From Clostridia bacterium (GTDB taxonomy: Bacteria; Bacillota; Clostridia; UBA1381; UBA9506): DNA of 58,470 nucleotides. Position numbers and translations under genes: made by a program. The notes under the pieces were generated by a model. The model had not been told where the DNA came from, searched no databases, and was given only the letters and a program-made list of their open reading frames with translations. This document shows, piece after piece, positions 35,235-44,423 of this stretch (position 1 is the stretch's first letter; each line of letters opens with the position of its first letter). The stretch spans positions 1 to 58,470 of the forward strand of contig JAFYXI010000053.1 in assembly GCA_017546245.1 (NCBI GenBank), written 5' to 3'.

Positions 35235-35414
35235 TTATGCCTGCGCTTTAACAACTTCTTTACCGTTGTAGTAACCGCATGCTTTGCACACTCTATGAGG
35301 CATTTTGTATTCGCCGCACTGAGGACAGCTAACCATACCCGGTATCGCCAGCTTCCAATTTGCCCTTCTTTTATCGCGTCTTGCTTTTGAAGTTTTTCTC
35401 TTAGGTACTGCCAT
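35235..35414 (-). CDS. rpmF: 50S ribosomal protein L32
   Basis: A 59-residue protein beginning [20 protein letters not shown], the standard L32 start. It has two zinc-binding pairs, CPQC (about residues 30-33) and CKAC (about 43-46), so it is the zinc (C+) form. AGGGGGTG lies upstream of the ATG. It follows yceD by 13 bases, the universal yceD-rpmF pair. Confidence 0.97.
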   Translation of the reverse strand: MAVPKRKTSKARRDKRRANWKLAIPGMVSCPQCGEYKMPHRVCKACGYYNGKEVVKAQA

Positions 35415-35427
35415 CTTGCTACACCCC

Positions 35428-35934
35428 CTAATCGTCTATCAACAAATTTTTAAGTCCTGCCATTCTGGGGTCTATCTCGTCTTGCCCGCAGGAGCAGTCT
35501 GTGAGATTGCGATCCGCCCCACAAACGGGACAGAGACCCTTGCAGTCATCGCTGCAGAGATATTTTAATGACAGGTTTACTAAAATATTACTTTCGATAA
35601 TGTCGTCTAAATCAACCTCGTGACCTTCAAAAATCAGCACGGCATCTTTATCAGAAATATCGTCAGTGCTATTCACCAGCATTTCAGTAAAGTCAATGTC
35701 AAAGGTTTTGTCAAGCTCTTTTGTACACCGCGCACACAAAACTTTAAACGAACCCTTTACATTAGCTTTAAATTCCAGAACATTACCTATATTTGTAATT
35801 ATTCCGTCAAAACAGACATCATCACCGAAAAACGGACCTGCACCGGATAAAGAATTCTGGCTAAATTCCACTTTTCCGCTGACTGAAAGGCTCTCGCCCT
35901 CTGTCTTTAAAACCGATGAAACATCATACATCAT
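35428..35934 (-). CDS. YceD/DUF177 family protein
   Basis: A 168-residue DUF177 protein. It carries [20 protein letters not shown] (about residues 57-76) and a C-terminal zinc-like cluster [23 protein letters not shown] (first 20 residues given as [12 protein letters not shown] plus GADRNL). YceD proteins are linked to 23S rRNA processing and are always beside rpmF. The ATG at 35934 has GGGAG eight bases upstream; the GTG at 35958 would lie before the predicted transcription start. DUF177 with intact Cys pairs is typical of Firmicutes. Confidence 0.9.
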   Translation of the reverse strand: MMYDVSSVLKTEGESLSVSGKVEFSQNSLSGAGPFFGDDVCFDGIITNIGNVLEFKANVKGSFKVLCARCTKELDKTFDIDFTEMLVNSTDDISDKDAVLIFEGHEVDLDDIIESNILVNLSLKYLCSDDCKGLCPVCGADRNLTDCSCGQDEIDPRMAGLKNLLIDD

Positions 35935-35963
35935 GGTATCATCTCCCAAACAATGCACTAATT

Positions 35964-35992
35964 ATTATATCCTTTTTATATTCGCTTGTCAA
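35964..35992 (-). promoter_or_regulatory. Promoter of yceD-rpmF
   Basis: Minus strand TTGACA (35987-35992), 17-base spacer, TATAAT (35964-35969): full consensus. The predicted start near 35957 supports ATG 35934 as the initiation codon. Confidence 0.85.
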
Positions 35993-36027
35993 GCATTTTT
36001 TAACCGTCAAAGCGAATTTTTATTTAT

Positions 36028-37638
36028 TTAAAGTCCCATTTCTTCTAAAGACTTTAAAATTCCTTTTACTATGCCCTCTGCCAGCTTTTCACGATACTCG
36101 TCATCCATCATATTTTCACGTTCTTTATCGTTTGTTATAAAGCCAAGCTCAACCAATGTTGCAGGCATTTCAGACGAATTAATTACCGCCAAACCCTTGC
36201 CGTCTTTAACACCTCTGTCATTTGCACCGGTTTCTTCAATCATTCCTTCTAAAACATTTTCCGACAGTTTTTTACTTGTCATACCTGCATAATCTGCGCC
36301 GCCGGTTAAATATCCCCACGCCTCAATACCGTGCGCCTCCGGTGCAGGAGCAGAGTTTGTATGTATGCTCACGAACAGGCTTGTACCCTTTTCATTTGCT
36401 ATTTTACCTACTTTTTCAAAATCAACATATTTATCCGTTGTACGAATCATATGTACTTTAACATCATTTTTTTCAAGCTTTTCTTTAACTAAAAGCGCCA
36501 CAGCAAGATTAATATCTTTTTCTTTTGATGTTATTTCTCCCTCTTCGTTGGTATAAATCGTACCGGGATCATTTCCGCCATGACCTGCATCAATAGTTAC
36601 ATATCGGTTAATTGGCGGCGGTGTCGGCTCAGGAGTCGGACTTGCCGACGGGTCTGTTGTCTCCTGCGGTTTATCCGACGGTTTAGATGTTGGCTCATCA
36701 GACGGCACATCTGTTTCGGCAGGCTCAGGTGATTCAGTTGGATTTATATGCGAATCAGCATTTGGGTCAACCGGAACTAATCCCGGTTTTGCCGTTGCCT
36801 GCGGTTTTGTAAGCGCAATTGTTATAATTATATCCGAGCCATCCACTTCCACATCGTACTCTGACATTTCTACCATATCAATTACGATTCTTGTATAATC
36901 GACCTGCTGACCTATGCGTATTTTTTCTATGTTATATTCATCAATTTTAATGCTGTCGATACCTGCTTTATTTTGCGAATTTTTAATATCGGCTACAATT
37001 CTGTCAGGCTCGCTCATTTCAAACACAGAATATTCTGCATCGCTTTTGTCTGTTTTAATAGTTATTGTCGCTCTTTTTTTAGCTGTGCTTATTCTGCTTT
37101 TTATCTCTTTAATTTTAACCTTTTCTTCTGTCTCTTCTTTTATATTATCGCCCATAGTATCTTTAACTTCTTCTGTATCAATTAAAACAGTATCCGTTTC
37201 AGAATCAAAACCAACCAAAAGACCTATTTCTTCCGCCACAAATCTGACAGGAATCATTGTCTTTTCGTTTATTATTTTCGGTTCAATAGGCATAGTTACC
37301 GTTTTGCCGTTTATTTTGGCTATTGTCGAGTTTATTCTTAAGAAAATTTCTGTTTTGTCATACGAAACCGTGACCGTTGCGTTTTTTCCATCCCAGTCTA
37401 CCTTTGCGCCCAAATGCTCAAACACCTCTCGCGCAGGAACAACCGAATAGTCTTTAAACACAATCGGCGGCATAGATGTCTTTAAAGTTTTTCCGTTCAC
37501 CTTAAGGCTGAATTCATTGCCCTCATACGTATGCCACGCACCATCGTAATAATATTCGCGGGCGGCAGCATTGCAGGTAAAAGCCATGCTAAATAAAAGC
37601 AATAAAATCAACAAAGGCAGACACCATTTTTTCGCCAT
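36028..37638 (-). CDS. N-acetylmuramoyl-L-alanine amidase, AMIN and copper-amine-oxidase-stalk type
   Basis: A 536-residue exported wall hydrolase. It has signal peptide 1-25 and a CuAO-N-like stalk domain (about 32-150, VPAREVFEHLGAKVDWDG and IPVRFVAEEIGLLVGFDS). An AMIN domain (about 175-275) and a Pro/Ser/Thr linker (about 280-335) lead to an Amidase_3 domain (about 337-536). Zinc ligands are in TIDAGHGGNDPG, the Glu of the following helix, and SIHTNSAP; catalytic Glu is in ATLVELGFITN. The ATG at 37638 has GGAGA five bases upstream and gives a proper signal peptide; the frame extends to 37671. It likely splits peptide stems from the glycan. Confidence 0.92.
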   Translation of the reverse strand: MAKKWCLPLLILLLLFSMAFTCNAAAREYYYDGAWHTYEGNEFSLKVNGKTLKTSMPPIVFKDYSVVPAREVFEHLGAKVDWDGKNATVTVSYDKTEIFLRINSTIAKINGKTVTMPIEPKIINEKTMIPVRFVAEEIGLLVGFDSETDTVLIDTEEVKDTMGDNIKEETEEKVKIKEIKSRISTAKKRATITIKTDKSDAEYSVFEMSEPDRIVADIKNSQNKAGIDSIKIDEYNIEKIRIGQQVDYTRIVIDMVEMSEYDVEVDGSDIIITIALTKPQATAKPGLVPVDPNADSHINPTESPEPAETDVPSDEPTSKPSDKPQETTDPSASPTPEPTPPPINRYVTIDAGHGGNDPGTIYTNEEGEITSKEKDINLAVALLVKEKLEKNDVKVHMIRTTDKYVDFEKVGKIANEKGTSLFVSIHTNSAPAPEAHGIEAWGYLTGGADYAGMTSKKLSENVLEGMIEETGANDRGVKDGKGLAVINSSEMPATLVELGFITNDKERENMMDDEYREKLAEGIVKGILKSLEEMGL

Positions 37639-37679
37639 AAAAATCTCCATTCCGCCGCCATACGTCGGCACAAAAAGTA

Positions 37680-37836
37680 ATTAAAGTTCTCTTATCCGTA
37701 TGGCAAGGAATGATAAGAGCTTTTTACGCCCATATGCGTTTCTGAGCGAACGCAAAGAAAATTTCGCACGGGCAATCAAATCCGCCGGAGGCAATAACGG
37801 GAAAGGAACTTTCACGTTAACTTTCCTTTCGTAATT
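37680..37836. repeat. Intergenic element with dispersed repeat, copy 2
   Basis: The reverse complement of 37752-37816 resembles 5181-5240, with identical core GCCTCCGGCGGA and AAATTTTC. It is bracketed by two inverted pairs: GAAAGGAA/TTCCTTTC (37801-37830) and CTCTTATC/GATAAGAG (37689-37696, 37712-37719). A 40-odd-codon frame through it has similar residues to the frame at 5164 (PPA-x-x-IA-x-x-KFS), which I regard as a by-product of the repeat. Confidence 0.45.
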
Positions 37837-38250
37837 TTATTTTGAAAGACTATTCATATAGCCTTCTAATATAAGTTCTGCCGAAACGGCATCAACTACA
37901 TCTTTTCGTTTTTTTCCACGAACATCAAGCTCACTTAAATATCCGTGTGCCGCAACAGTTGTAAGCCGTTCGTCCCAAAAGCTTATGCTGACATCTGTAT
38001 AAGTCTTCAGACGGTCAGCAAAGGCATAAGTTTCATCTGCCCTGAAACCTTCTGTACCATCCATATTTTTGGGCATTCCTATAACGATGTGACCTACATT
38101 TTTTTCTTTAATTATTTCGGCAAGCTGTAAAAACATTTTTTTACCGCCTGTATTTTGCACGGTAGTAAATCTCTGCGCCATCATTCCCAACGGATCAGAC
38201 AGTGCCACACCTACACGGGCATCGCCGTAATCAATTCCCATATAACGCAT
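37837..38250 (-). CDS. ruvX: Putative pre-16S rRNA nuclease / Holliday resolvase YqgF
   Basis: A 137-residue RNase-H-fold protein. MGIDYGDARVGVALSDPLG (residues 4-22) holds the first catalytic Asp, VIGMPKNMDGTEG (about 57) the substrate loop, DERLTTVAA the Glu, and KDVVDAVSAELIL the last Asp. The family trims 16S rRNA 5' ends. It shares one base with the upstream csaB fusion gene and is translationally coupled to it, an unusual neighbour. Confidence 0.93.
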   Translation of the reverse strand: MRYMGIDYGDARVGVALSDPLGMMAQRFTTVQNTGGKKMFLQLAEIIKEKNVGHIVIGMPKNMDGTEGFRADETYAFADRLKTYTDVSISFWDERLTTVAAHGYLSELDVRGKKRKDVVDAVSAELILEGYMNSLSK

Positions 38251-40484
38251 TATGCTTCCTCCTCAATTAAACTGAGAGCAAGCTCTGCATTTTCACGCGC
38301 TTTCAAATCAAGATTTTTCATATTTTCAGCAAGATTTTCTTTTATTTGTTCTTCATTTAAAATCACTTTTTCTAAAGCTTTAACAAGGTCATCTTCAGTC
38401 AGAGCTTCGGCAGGAACATAGTCCTCCATACCCAGATAGTTCATAAATCCGCTTACCTTAGGATCATAAGCTATTGCAACTGTAGGAACATTCATATTAG
38501 CCGCATAAATAAGCGAATGCAGTCGCATTGCTAAAATAGTTTTGCAGCTGCCGGTTACGGCAACGATTTCTTTAGCGGTAAGCTTTTGTGTTATTATGTG
38601 ACCTTTTGTGTTCATTTTTGCCGCAAGCTCATTTGATGTCTGTATATCCTCAGGGAATTTAAGGGGCAAAAACAGCGGCGCAAGATTATATTTTTTACAT
38701 ACTTCGTCAAGCGCACCGGCAACGCAATCCATAAAATCTGCACGGCAGTTTTTCCAACCTCTCACCGAAATACCAATTAATTTTTCTTGTTTATCTGCAC
38801 CGCAAGCCTTTAAAATTTCATCAGCACGGATACTTTCTGCCGGAACTATGGTAAGAGCCGGGTCTGCTGTTACTTTTATATTTTCGATATTAATACCAAG
38901 CGATTTAAGTTCGTTAAACGAATCTGCTTCACGCAGGGTTATAAAATCAGCTTTAGATAATACTGCTTTGGCATTCTCGCGATTTTTAGGCTTATTAATA
39001 GGACCTATTCCGTTTGCATAAACCATAACTTTAGTTCCGCTTTTTATTGCAGATTTTATAACAGTAAGATAATACCACAAAGACTTGCTTGAAGTTACAT
39101 CCTGAAGCAGGCTTCCGCCGCCGCTGATTAAAAGTTTGCTGTTTTTAATTGCCTTTTTAACTTTCAAAAAATTATATCTGTTAATCGAATATACACCATA
39201 TTCTGCGGCAGTTTGTTTAGGTGATTTTGATAATACGCAAAGCCTTATATCACGATTAAGTTCACGCAGGTTATTAATCATAGCATATAAAAGAGCCTCG
39301 TCGCCCGAGTTGTCAAAGCCGTAATAACCCGAAACAACCGCATCAAACTGCTTTTTATCGGTTGCCGCTATATACATACGAACAGCATCGTCTGCCATGC
39401 GCATTACAGAATAATCTTTTTTTATAAGCTCTCTTCCGTAATTACCCAAGCGATTATTTTCTTCATCAGAATTTTCAAAAAGTGTTGTTAAATCTCTTAA
39501 TAACAGTTCAGGCGAGCATTGCTCTAAGCCACGGCAGCAGAAGTTTGTGTCAATTCCTACCGGCAGCTTATCTTCATCAAAAATTCCTATATACCCTTCG
39601 TTTCCGGCAACAATAGTCGGTTTAGCACAAGCCATTGCCTCTAAAGCCGAGCGCGAAACACCAATAAATATATCTCCTAAATTTGCGAATTTATAAATAT
39701 CAGAACGACCGCCCGTAAGTACTATATATCTTCTTCCTGCCTTTTCGTTTTCTGCATCAGCTTTGGCTTTTAATTCATTAAAAACATTGCCGCCGCCTAC
39801 AATTACTATTTCTAAGTCTGGTTGTTTTTCAAGCAGCTTCGGCGCAATCTCTACCAGATGAAATGCCGCCAAAGCTCTGTCAGCATCCATACGGCTTATA
39901 TATACAATTTTTTTCGAATCAGGCTTCAACCCGAACTCATTTACTATTTCAGACGTATCCGCCTCGGGTGAAAATTTATTTACATCTATACCGTTTATGG
40001 TAACAAAAATATCTGTAGGATTTATTTTGTAGTTGTCCATAAGATAGGTCTTAATATCCTCACTTACTGCAACGACCTTTTTACCCCAGTTTGAAATATA
40101 TTTAAGCCCGTGTGATGTTTTAAACACCCAATGTGCCGTAGTTACAAAAGTAAACGGCATAAACGTGCTTAAAATTCCGCATAAAAACGCAGGGATTCTG
40201 CCATGCGCATGAACAATATCTATCTTTTCGTCACGTATGATACTTTTTAAAAGCGAAAGCGAACGCATAACCTTTCCCGGACTTTTAGTATGCATCGGCA
40301 CTTCATAGTGTCTGATTCCTGCTTCAGTAAGCGACGGAACATATACACCGCCGTTTGATGCAACAACAACATCAAATCCCTGACGCTTAAGCTCTAACGA
40401 AAGCTCTAAAACGTGAGTTTCTGCGCCGCCTATATCTAAGCGCATTAACGTCATCAGAACCTTTTTATTTCTGATATTATCCAC
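38250..40484 (-). CDS. csaB: Glycosyltransferase-CsaB polysaccharide pyruvyltransferase fusion
   Basis: A 744-residue two-domain protein. The N-terminal GT-B glycosyltransferase (about 8-370) shows LDIGGAETHVLELS, IVHAHGRIPAFLCG, NGIDVNKFSP and GVSRSALEAMACAKPTIVAG. The C-terminal pyruvyltransferase domain (about 380-725) shows VVSGYYGFDNSGDEALLYAM, LISGGGSLLQDVTSSKSLWY and AMRLHSLIYAANM. CsaB adds ketal-pyruvate to secondary wall polymer, the ligand of SLH domains. It is usually a stand-alone protein of about 360 residues. The GTG at 40484 is preferred (AGAGG six to seven bases upstream); ATG 40502 lacks a ribosome site. Confidence 0.9.
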   Translation of the reverse strand: MDNIRNKKVLMTLMRLDIGGAETHVLELSLELKRQGFDVVVASNGGVYVPSLTEAGIRHYEVPMHTKSPGKVMRSLSLLKSIIRDEKIDIVHAHGRIPAFLCGILSTFMPFTFVTTAHWVFKTSHGLKYISNWGKKVVAVSEDIKTYLMDNYKINPTDIFVTINGIDVNKFSPEADTSEIVNEFGLKPDSKKIVYISRMDADRALAAFHLVEIAPKLLEKQPDLEIVIVGGGNVFNELKAKADAENEKAGRRYIVLTGGRSDIYKFANLGDIFIGVSRSALEAMACAKPTIVAGNEGYIGIFDEDKLPVGIDTNFCCRGLEQCSPELLLRDLTTLFENSDEENNRLGNYGRELIKKDYSVMRMADDAVRMYIAATDKKQFDAVVSGYYGFDNSGDEALLYAMINNLRELNRDIRLCVLSKSPKQTAAEYGVYSINRYNFLKVKKAIKNSKLLISGGGSLLQDVTSSKSLWYYLTVIKSAIKSGTKVMVYANGIGPINKPKNRENAKAVLSKADFITLREADSFNELKSLGINIENIKVTADPALTIVPAESIRADEILKACGADKQEKLIGISVRGWKNCRADFMDCVAGALDEVCKKYNLAPLFLPLKFPEDIQTSNELAAKMNTKGHIITQKLTAKEIVAVTGSCKTILAMRLHSLIYAANMNVPTVAIAYDPKVSGFMNYLGMEDYVPAEALTEDDLVKALEKVILNEEQIKENLAENMKNLDLKARENAELALSLIEEEA

Positions 40485-40530
40485 CGCAATACCTCTTTTC
40501 ATCAAATTCTACAGATACAATACTATAACT

Positions 40531-40559
40531 ATAATAACACAAAATCCGCCCTCTTTCAA
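40531..40559 (-). promoter_or_regulatory. Promoter of csaB-ruvX
   Basis: Minus strand TTGAAA (40554-40559), 17-base spacer, TATTAT (40531-40536). It overlaps the tlyA terminator. Confidence 0.5.
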
Positions 40560-40575
40560 CGAAACAAGGCGGATT
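40543..40575 (-). terminator. Intrinsic terminator after tlyA
   Basis: AATCCGCC (40543-40550) pairs with GGCGGATT (40568-40575), followed on the minus strand by a short U-run. Confidence 0.65.
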
Positions 40576-40593
40576 GTAACAAAAACGACATAT

Positions 40594-41403
40594 TTATTTA
40601 TCGAGCGTTTCGTGTGATATTGACACAATTTCTTTTGCCATACAGTCGGCATCTATCACACTTTGCTCACCTTTTTTAAGGTATGCAAGATACTCTATAT
40701 TTCCCTCCGGTCCTTTAACGGGCGAAAATTCAAGTCCTAAAATACCGAATCCGATTTCTTCAGCTATGGTACAAACTTTACAGACTACTTCTTCATGAAC
40801 CTGAGGATCACGAACCACACCTTTTTTGCCTACCTTTTCTTTACCTGCCTCAAACTGAGGTTTTATTAAAGCCACAACCTCTCCACCATTTTTTAAAAGA
40901 TTATGTACTACAGGCAGAACCAGACCAAGCGATATAAATGCTACATCAATGGATGCAAAATCAAGTGGTTCGCTGACCTGTTCATTTGTTACATGACGTA
41001 TGTTTGTGCGCTCCATATTTATTACTCGTTCATCTGTTCTAAGACTCCACGCAAGCTGACCGTAGCCAACATCAACAGCATAAACCTTTTTAGCACCGTT
41101 TTGCAGCATACAGTCGGTAAAGCCGCCGGTTGATGCCCCTACATCCATGCATACCGTGCCATCAAGCTTTATAGGAAAAGACTGCATTGCTTTTTCAAGC
41201 TTTAAGCCGCCGCGACTGACATAACGCAAGGTATTTCCGCGCACCTCAATCTTTTGGTCAGGCGAAACAGTCATACCGGCTTTATCGCACTTTTGCTCAT
41301 CAACAAACACAATACCCGACATTATAATAGCTTTTGCCTTTTCTCTGCTAGGTGCAAGACCGTTTTCTGTCAGATATACATCAAGACGTATTTTTTCTGC
41401 CAA
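40594..41403 (-). CDS. tlyA: TlyA-family rRNA 2'-O-methyltransferase
   Basis: A 269-residue protein with an S4 RNA-binding domain (about 1-60, LAPSREKAKAIIMSGIVFV) and an FtsJ-type methyltransferase domain (about 65-250; SAM site DVGASTGGFTDCMLQNGAKK, then DVAFISLGLVLP and KPQFEAGKEKVGKKGVVRD). Known members methylate cytidines in 16S and 23S rRNA. In many Clostridia tlyA sits upstream of nadK-argR-recN; here it is directly behind nth instead, so the cluster is split by about 23 kb. Confidence 0.92.
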   Translation of the reverse strand: MAEKIRLDVYLTENGLAPSREKAKAIIMSGIVFVDEQKCDKAGMTVSPDQKIEVRGNTLRYVSRGGLKLEKAMQSFPIKLDGTVCMDVGASTGGFTDCMLQNGAKKVYAVDVGYGQLAWSLRTDERVINMERTNIRHVTNEQVSEPLDFASIDVAFISLGLVLPVVHNLLKNGGEVVALIKPQFEAGKEKVGKKGVVRDPQVHEEVVCKVCTIAEEIGFGILGLEFSPVKGPEGNIEYLAYLKKGEQSVIDADCMAKEIVSISHETLDK

Positions 41404-42063
41404 CTATGCTCTCTCCTTTTTTGTCTTTTTACTCTCTTTAACCGCAAAATCACAGGCAGGTGCTAAAGGACATTCTGCGCATTTAGGTCTGCGCGCGATA
41501 CATAAGTTCCGTCCGTGCTCTACTATCTGATGGCAAAACAAGGCAGAATAATCTGGCGGAATTATTTTAACCAGATCTTTTTCGATTTTTGCAGGTTCGG
41601 TGTTTTTAGTAAGACCTAAAAGTCCGGCTATTCTTTTGCAATGCGTATCTACTACTATTGCCGGTTTTCCGAACACATCACCAATAACCAAATTTGCAAT
41701 TTTGCGCCCTACACCGGGTAGCTTTAACAAATCGTCTATGTTGTCAGGCACAACACCACCGAAATCCGAGAGCAATACCTGACCGCATTTTTTAAGATTT
41801 TTGGCTTTGTTATGATAAAATCCGGTTGAATGTATAAGCTTTTCAAGCTCTGAAGTATCTGCACCTGCAAAAGCCTCTGCATCAGGAAACCTAGCAAAAA
41901 GCGCAGGTGTTACCATATTCACTCTTGCATCGGTACATTGTGCGGCAAGCTGAGCTGCCACAATCAGATGAAAAGGGTCTTTATACTCTAAAGTACACGG
42001 AGCATCGCCGTAAAGCTCGCAAAGCTTTTCACGCAAAAATTCGACCTTTTCTTTTTTAGTCAT
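41404..42063 (-). CDS. nth: Endonuclease III
   Basis: A 219-residue DNA glycosylase/AP lyase removing oxidised pyrimidines. The helix-hairpin-helix LLKLPGVGRKIANLVIGDVF (about residues 112-131) carries the catalytic Lys, and VVDTHCKRIAGLLGL carries the catalytic Asp. The C-terminal [4Fe-4S] ligands follow the pattern C-x6-C-x2-C-x5-C (CIARRPKCAECPLAPACDF). It is immediately followed by tlyA with no gap. Confidence 0.95.
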   Translation of the reverse strand: MTKKEKVEFLREKLCELYGDAPCTLEYKDPFHLIVAAQLAAQCTDARVNMVTPALFARFPDAEAFAGADTSELEKLIHSTGFYHNKAKNLKKCGQVLLSDFGGVVPDNIDDLLKLPGVGRKIANLVIGDVFGKPAIVVDTHCKRIAGLLGLTKNTEPAKIEKDLVKIIPPDYSALFCHQIVEHGRNLCIARRPKCAECPLAPACDFAVKESKKTKKERA

Positions 42064-42074
42064 TGCCTATCACC

Positions 42075-44408
42075 TTAGTCTAAAATATTCTTCCATTCAT
42101 AAGTTATATCTTTGCCATTTACGGTAACCAAAAGATATTTAACATAAGAAATATTGTTTGCAGGCGGTTTTAAGCCTATGCTCGGAAAAACTCCTGCTGT
42201 ATTTACATAACGCACTCCGTTTTCTAAGTAACTTTCGTTTTTAAATCCGCCGCCGAAAACATAGACGTTTTTGCCGTTTTGAGCCGCTGTTTCTACAATA
42301 TTGGCAAAATTTTTCTTTTCGACCGCATTTGTAGATATATTGTTTTTATGAACAAAAATAAACAGATTATCACCCTTAGCGGTGTTTACATCATACTTAA
42401 ACTTTGACCACTGGTCAAAGCCGCCGCTTGCGATAGTTCCTGCGGTATTCTTAAGTGTAATAAACGTACTGTTTTCGTGCGTAAAGGTCTGATACATACG
42501 CGCGGTAAAGTAGTTTCCGCCAAGCATTTTTACAGTACTTTCATCAAAATCGCTGCCTACAAATCCGTGAAGAGTTCCGGCTTCCTGCATGGTTGATACA
42601 GCTGTATTCATTATAAACATATCAAACAGCTTTTCAGGAGTTCTTGTATTACCAAACACAGTAAATCTGAAACCGTTATCTAAAAGATCTGCACTTTTGT
42701 TTTGCGGATCGGCAATTTTTGCACCCTCTGGTACGCTGATTTCTTCTGCTCCGTCAATCATCAAAGCCATATTTGCACTTACCGCACTAAAGTTTGCACT
42801 TATTTTTGTTGCTCCTTTAGTTTCGGCAGTAATTTTATTGTCTGCAAATTTTGCAATCGGCTCATCAATTACAAAATCGGTATCTTTAGGATAAATCTTC
42901 GCCTTTTTACCTTCAGAATCCCATCCGTCAAGCCATAAAAGCTCACTTTTTCCTGATTCTAATTCTAATTTATCTGTCGAAAATTTCATTCTGTGCACAA
43001 TGTCTAAAACTAAAAGCGTAATTTCTGCGGTTTTCCCCTCATATTCTGCACGGATTACAGCTTTGCCTGCACCTGTCGGATGAAAAATATCACCCTCCAT
43101 ATATCCCTGACCGTCTACAACGCTCCAGTTAATTTTCGACGTATCAATTTCAAGCTTGTGGTCGAACTCGTCAAAAGCCTCAATCCATACCCAACGTGAT
43201 GTATTTTTAAATACATTTTCATCATCAGACTTTAATTCTATTCTGTCAAGCTCTGACACCTTGGCATCCGATGTTATACCGATGCTGTTTGTAACCTGTC
43301 GCAAACCACCGTCAGACGGAGTGTTCGCCACCTTTTGTTCGCCATCTTCTTTTACAACCAAAGCCGTCGAGCCTCCGCCGTCTAAGTTAAGAGCATTATA
43401 ACAGCCAAGCTCTGCCATTAAATAGCCCAGCTGTGTCTGTGTCATACCTTTAGCTTCACTTCTTCTGCCGTCAACTGCAACAAGAGTAATAATTTTACCG
43501 GTTTCGTCAATACCAACCGCACTTCTGGGCTGATATCCGCTGATATTATGCGAAAAGCTTGACGGAACCTTGCCGTTTGCAACTATTACACCGCCGCCGC
43601 CGACTGCGTTTTCTATTTTGTTAAAGTCGGGAGTTGTTGTAATTTCTATTTTTACCTCGTCACCAACCTGAAGATTATCATCTATAAAGGTGTTTTTTGT
43701 AAGGTCAGATGTTAAAATATATCCGCCTTTCGGAATTTCTGCAGGTTCACTGTCCCATCTTTTGTCAATAACCTTACCCTTATCATCAACGACAATTTCC
43801 TGAATAGCGCCGCTTGTACCAAGCGATACGTTGTTCCACGCATCTGTATACATAACAAGACCGTTCATATCGTCATATTTATTAAGGGCACTAACCTTTT
43901 CGCTCACCCCGTTAGGAGCAGTTACGGTTATGTCAAATGTAAAGCTGTTTAAATGAAGTGTACCTTCTTCTTTAAGCTGATATAAAACATTCATATCCTC
44001 AGCCGTTGCAGATGTAGAGTTAAGCACACCGTCAATAACCTCCATACCGACGGGAGAGCCTCTGCCTGCCTGCCCGCGTTTAGCTGCAAAAAAGTCTGCA
44101 TTTATTGCCGCAACCGTATCGTTAGCCTTTGCGGACTCTAAGGTATTATCCAAAAAAGATACACCCTGTGCATCACGCAAAACGCTAAACTTTAAATACG
44201 GCTCGGTTAAGTCAGCACGAACAATATGTATGTCCTGCCAACCTGTATCATCAAGCCTTATTCTGTGCTGATACGACACACCGCGAACTATGCTTTTTTC
44301 TTCTACAATTTCTTCTAAATATACTTCACTTGCAAATGCACACGGTACAAAGGATGTCATAAATACCGTCAACGATAAAAGCGCAATCGTTTTTTTAAAT
44401 AAATTCAT
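42075..44408 (-). CDS. Secreted phosphodiester glycosidase (NAGPA domain) with Ig-like and phosphatase-like domains
   Basis: A 777-residue exported protein with signal peptide 1-27. The phosphodiester glycosidase/DUF2233 domain (about 75-375) shows INADFFAAKRG, GYQPRSAVGIDETGKIITLV and YNALNLDGGGSTALVVKEDG. An Ig-like domain (about 385-475) and a further beta-domain follow. The C-terminal region (about 575-777) resembles a calcineurin-type fold, but the Asp-His metal motifs are missing. The domain removes GlcNAc from phosphodiester-linked sugars in known relatives, so wall or exopolysaccharide phosphodiesters are possible substrates. It lies 15 bases behind galU. Confidence 0.85.
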   Translation of the reverse strand: MNLFKKTIALLSLTVFMTSFVPCAFASEVYLEEIVEEKSIVRGVSYQHRIRLDDTGWQDIHIVRADLTEPYLKFSVLRDAQGVSFLDNTLESAKANDTVAAINADFFAAKRGQAGRGSPVGMEVIDGVLNSTSATAEDMNVLYQLKEEGTLHLNSFTFDITVTAPNGVSEKVSALNKYDDMNGLVMYTDAWNNVSLGTSGAIQEIVVDDKGKVIDKRWDSEPAEIPKGGYILTSDLTKNTFIDDNLQVGDEVKIEITTTPDFNKIENAVGGGGVIVANGKVPSSFSHNISGYQPRSAVGIDETGKIITLVAVDGRRSEAKGMTQTQLGYLMAELGCYNALNLDGGGSTALVVKEDGEQKVANTPSDGGLRQVTNSIGITSDAKVSELDRIELKSDDENVFKNTSRWVWIEAFDEFDHKLEIDTSKINWSVVDGQGYMEGDIFHPTGAGKAVIRAEYEGKTAEITLLVLDIVHRMKFSTDKLELESGKSELLWLDGWDSEGKKAKIYPKDTDFVIDEPIAKFADNKITAETKGATKISANFSAVSANMALMIDGAEEISVPEGAKIADPQNKSADLLDNGFRFTVFGNTRTPEKLFDMFIMNTAVSTMQEAGTLHGFVGSDFDESTVKMLGGNYFTARMYQTFTHENSTFITLKNTAGTIASGGFDQWSKFKYDVNTAKGDNLFIFVHKNNISTNAVEKKNFANIVETAAQNGKNVYVFGGGFKNESYLENGVRYVNTAGVFPSIGLKPPANNISYVKYLLVTVNGKDITYEWKNILD

Positions 44409-44423
44409 TGGGTTCTCCTTTTA

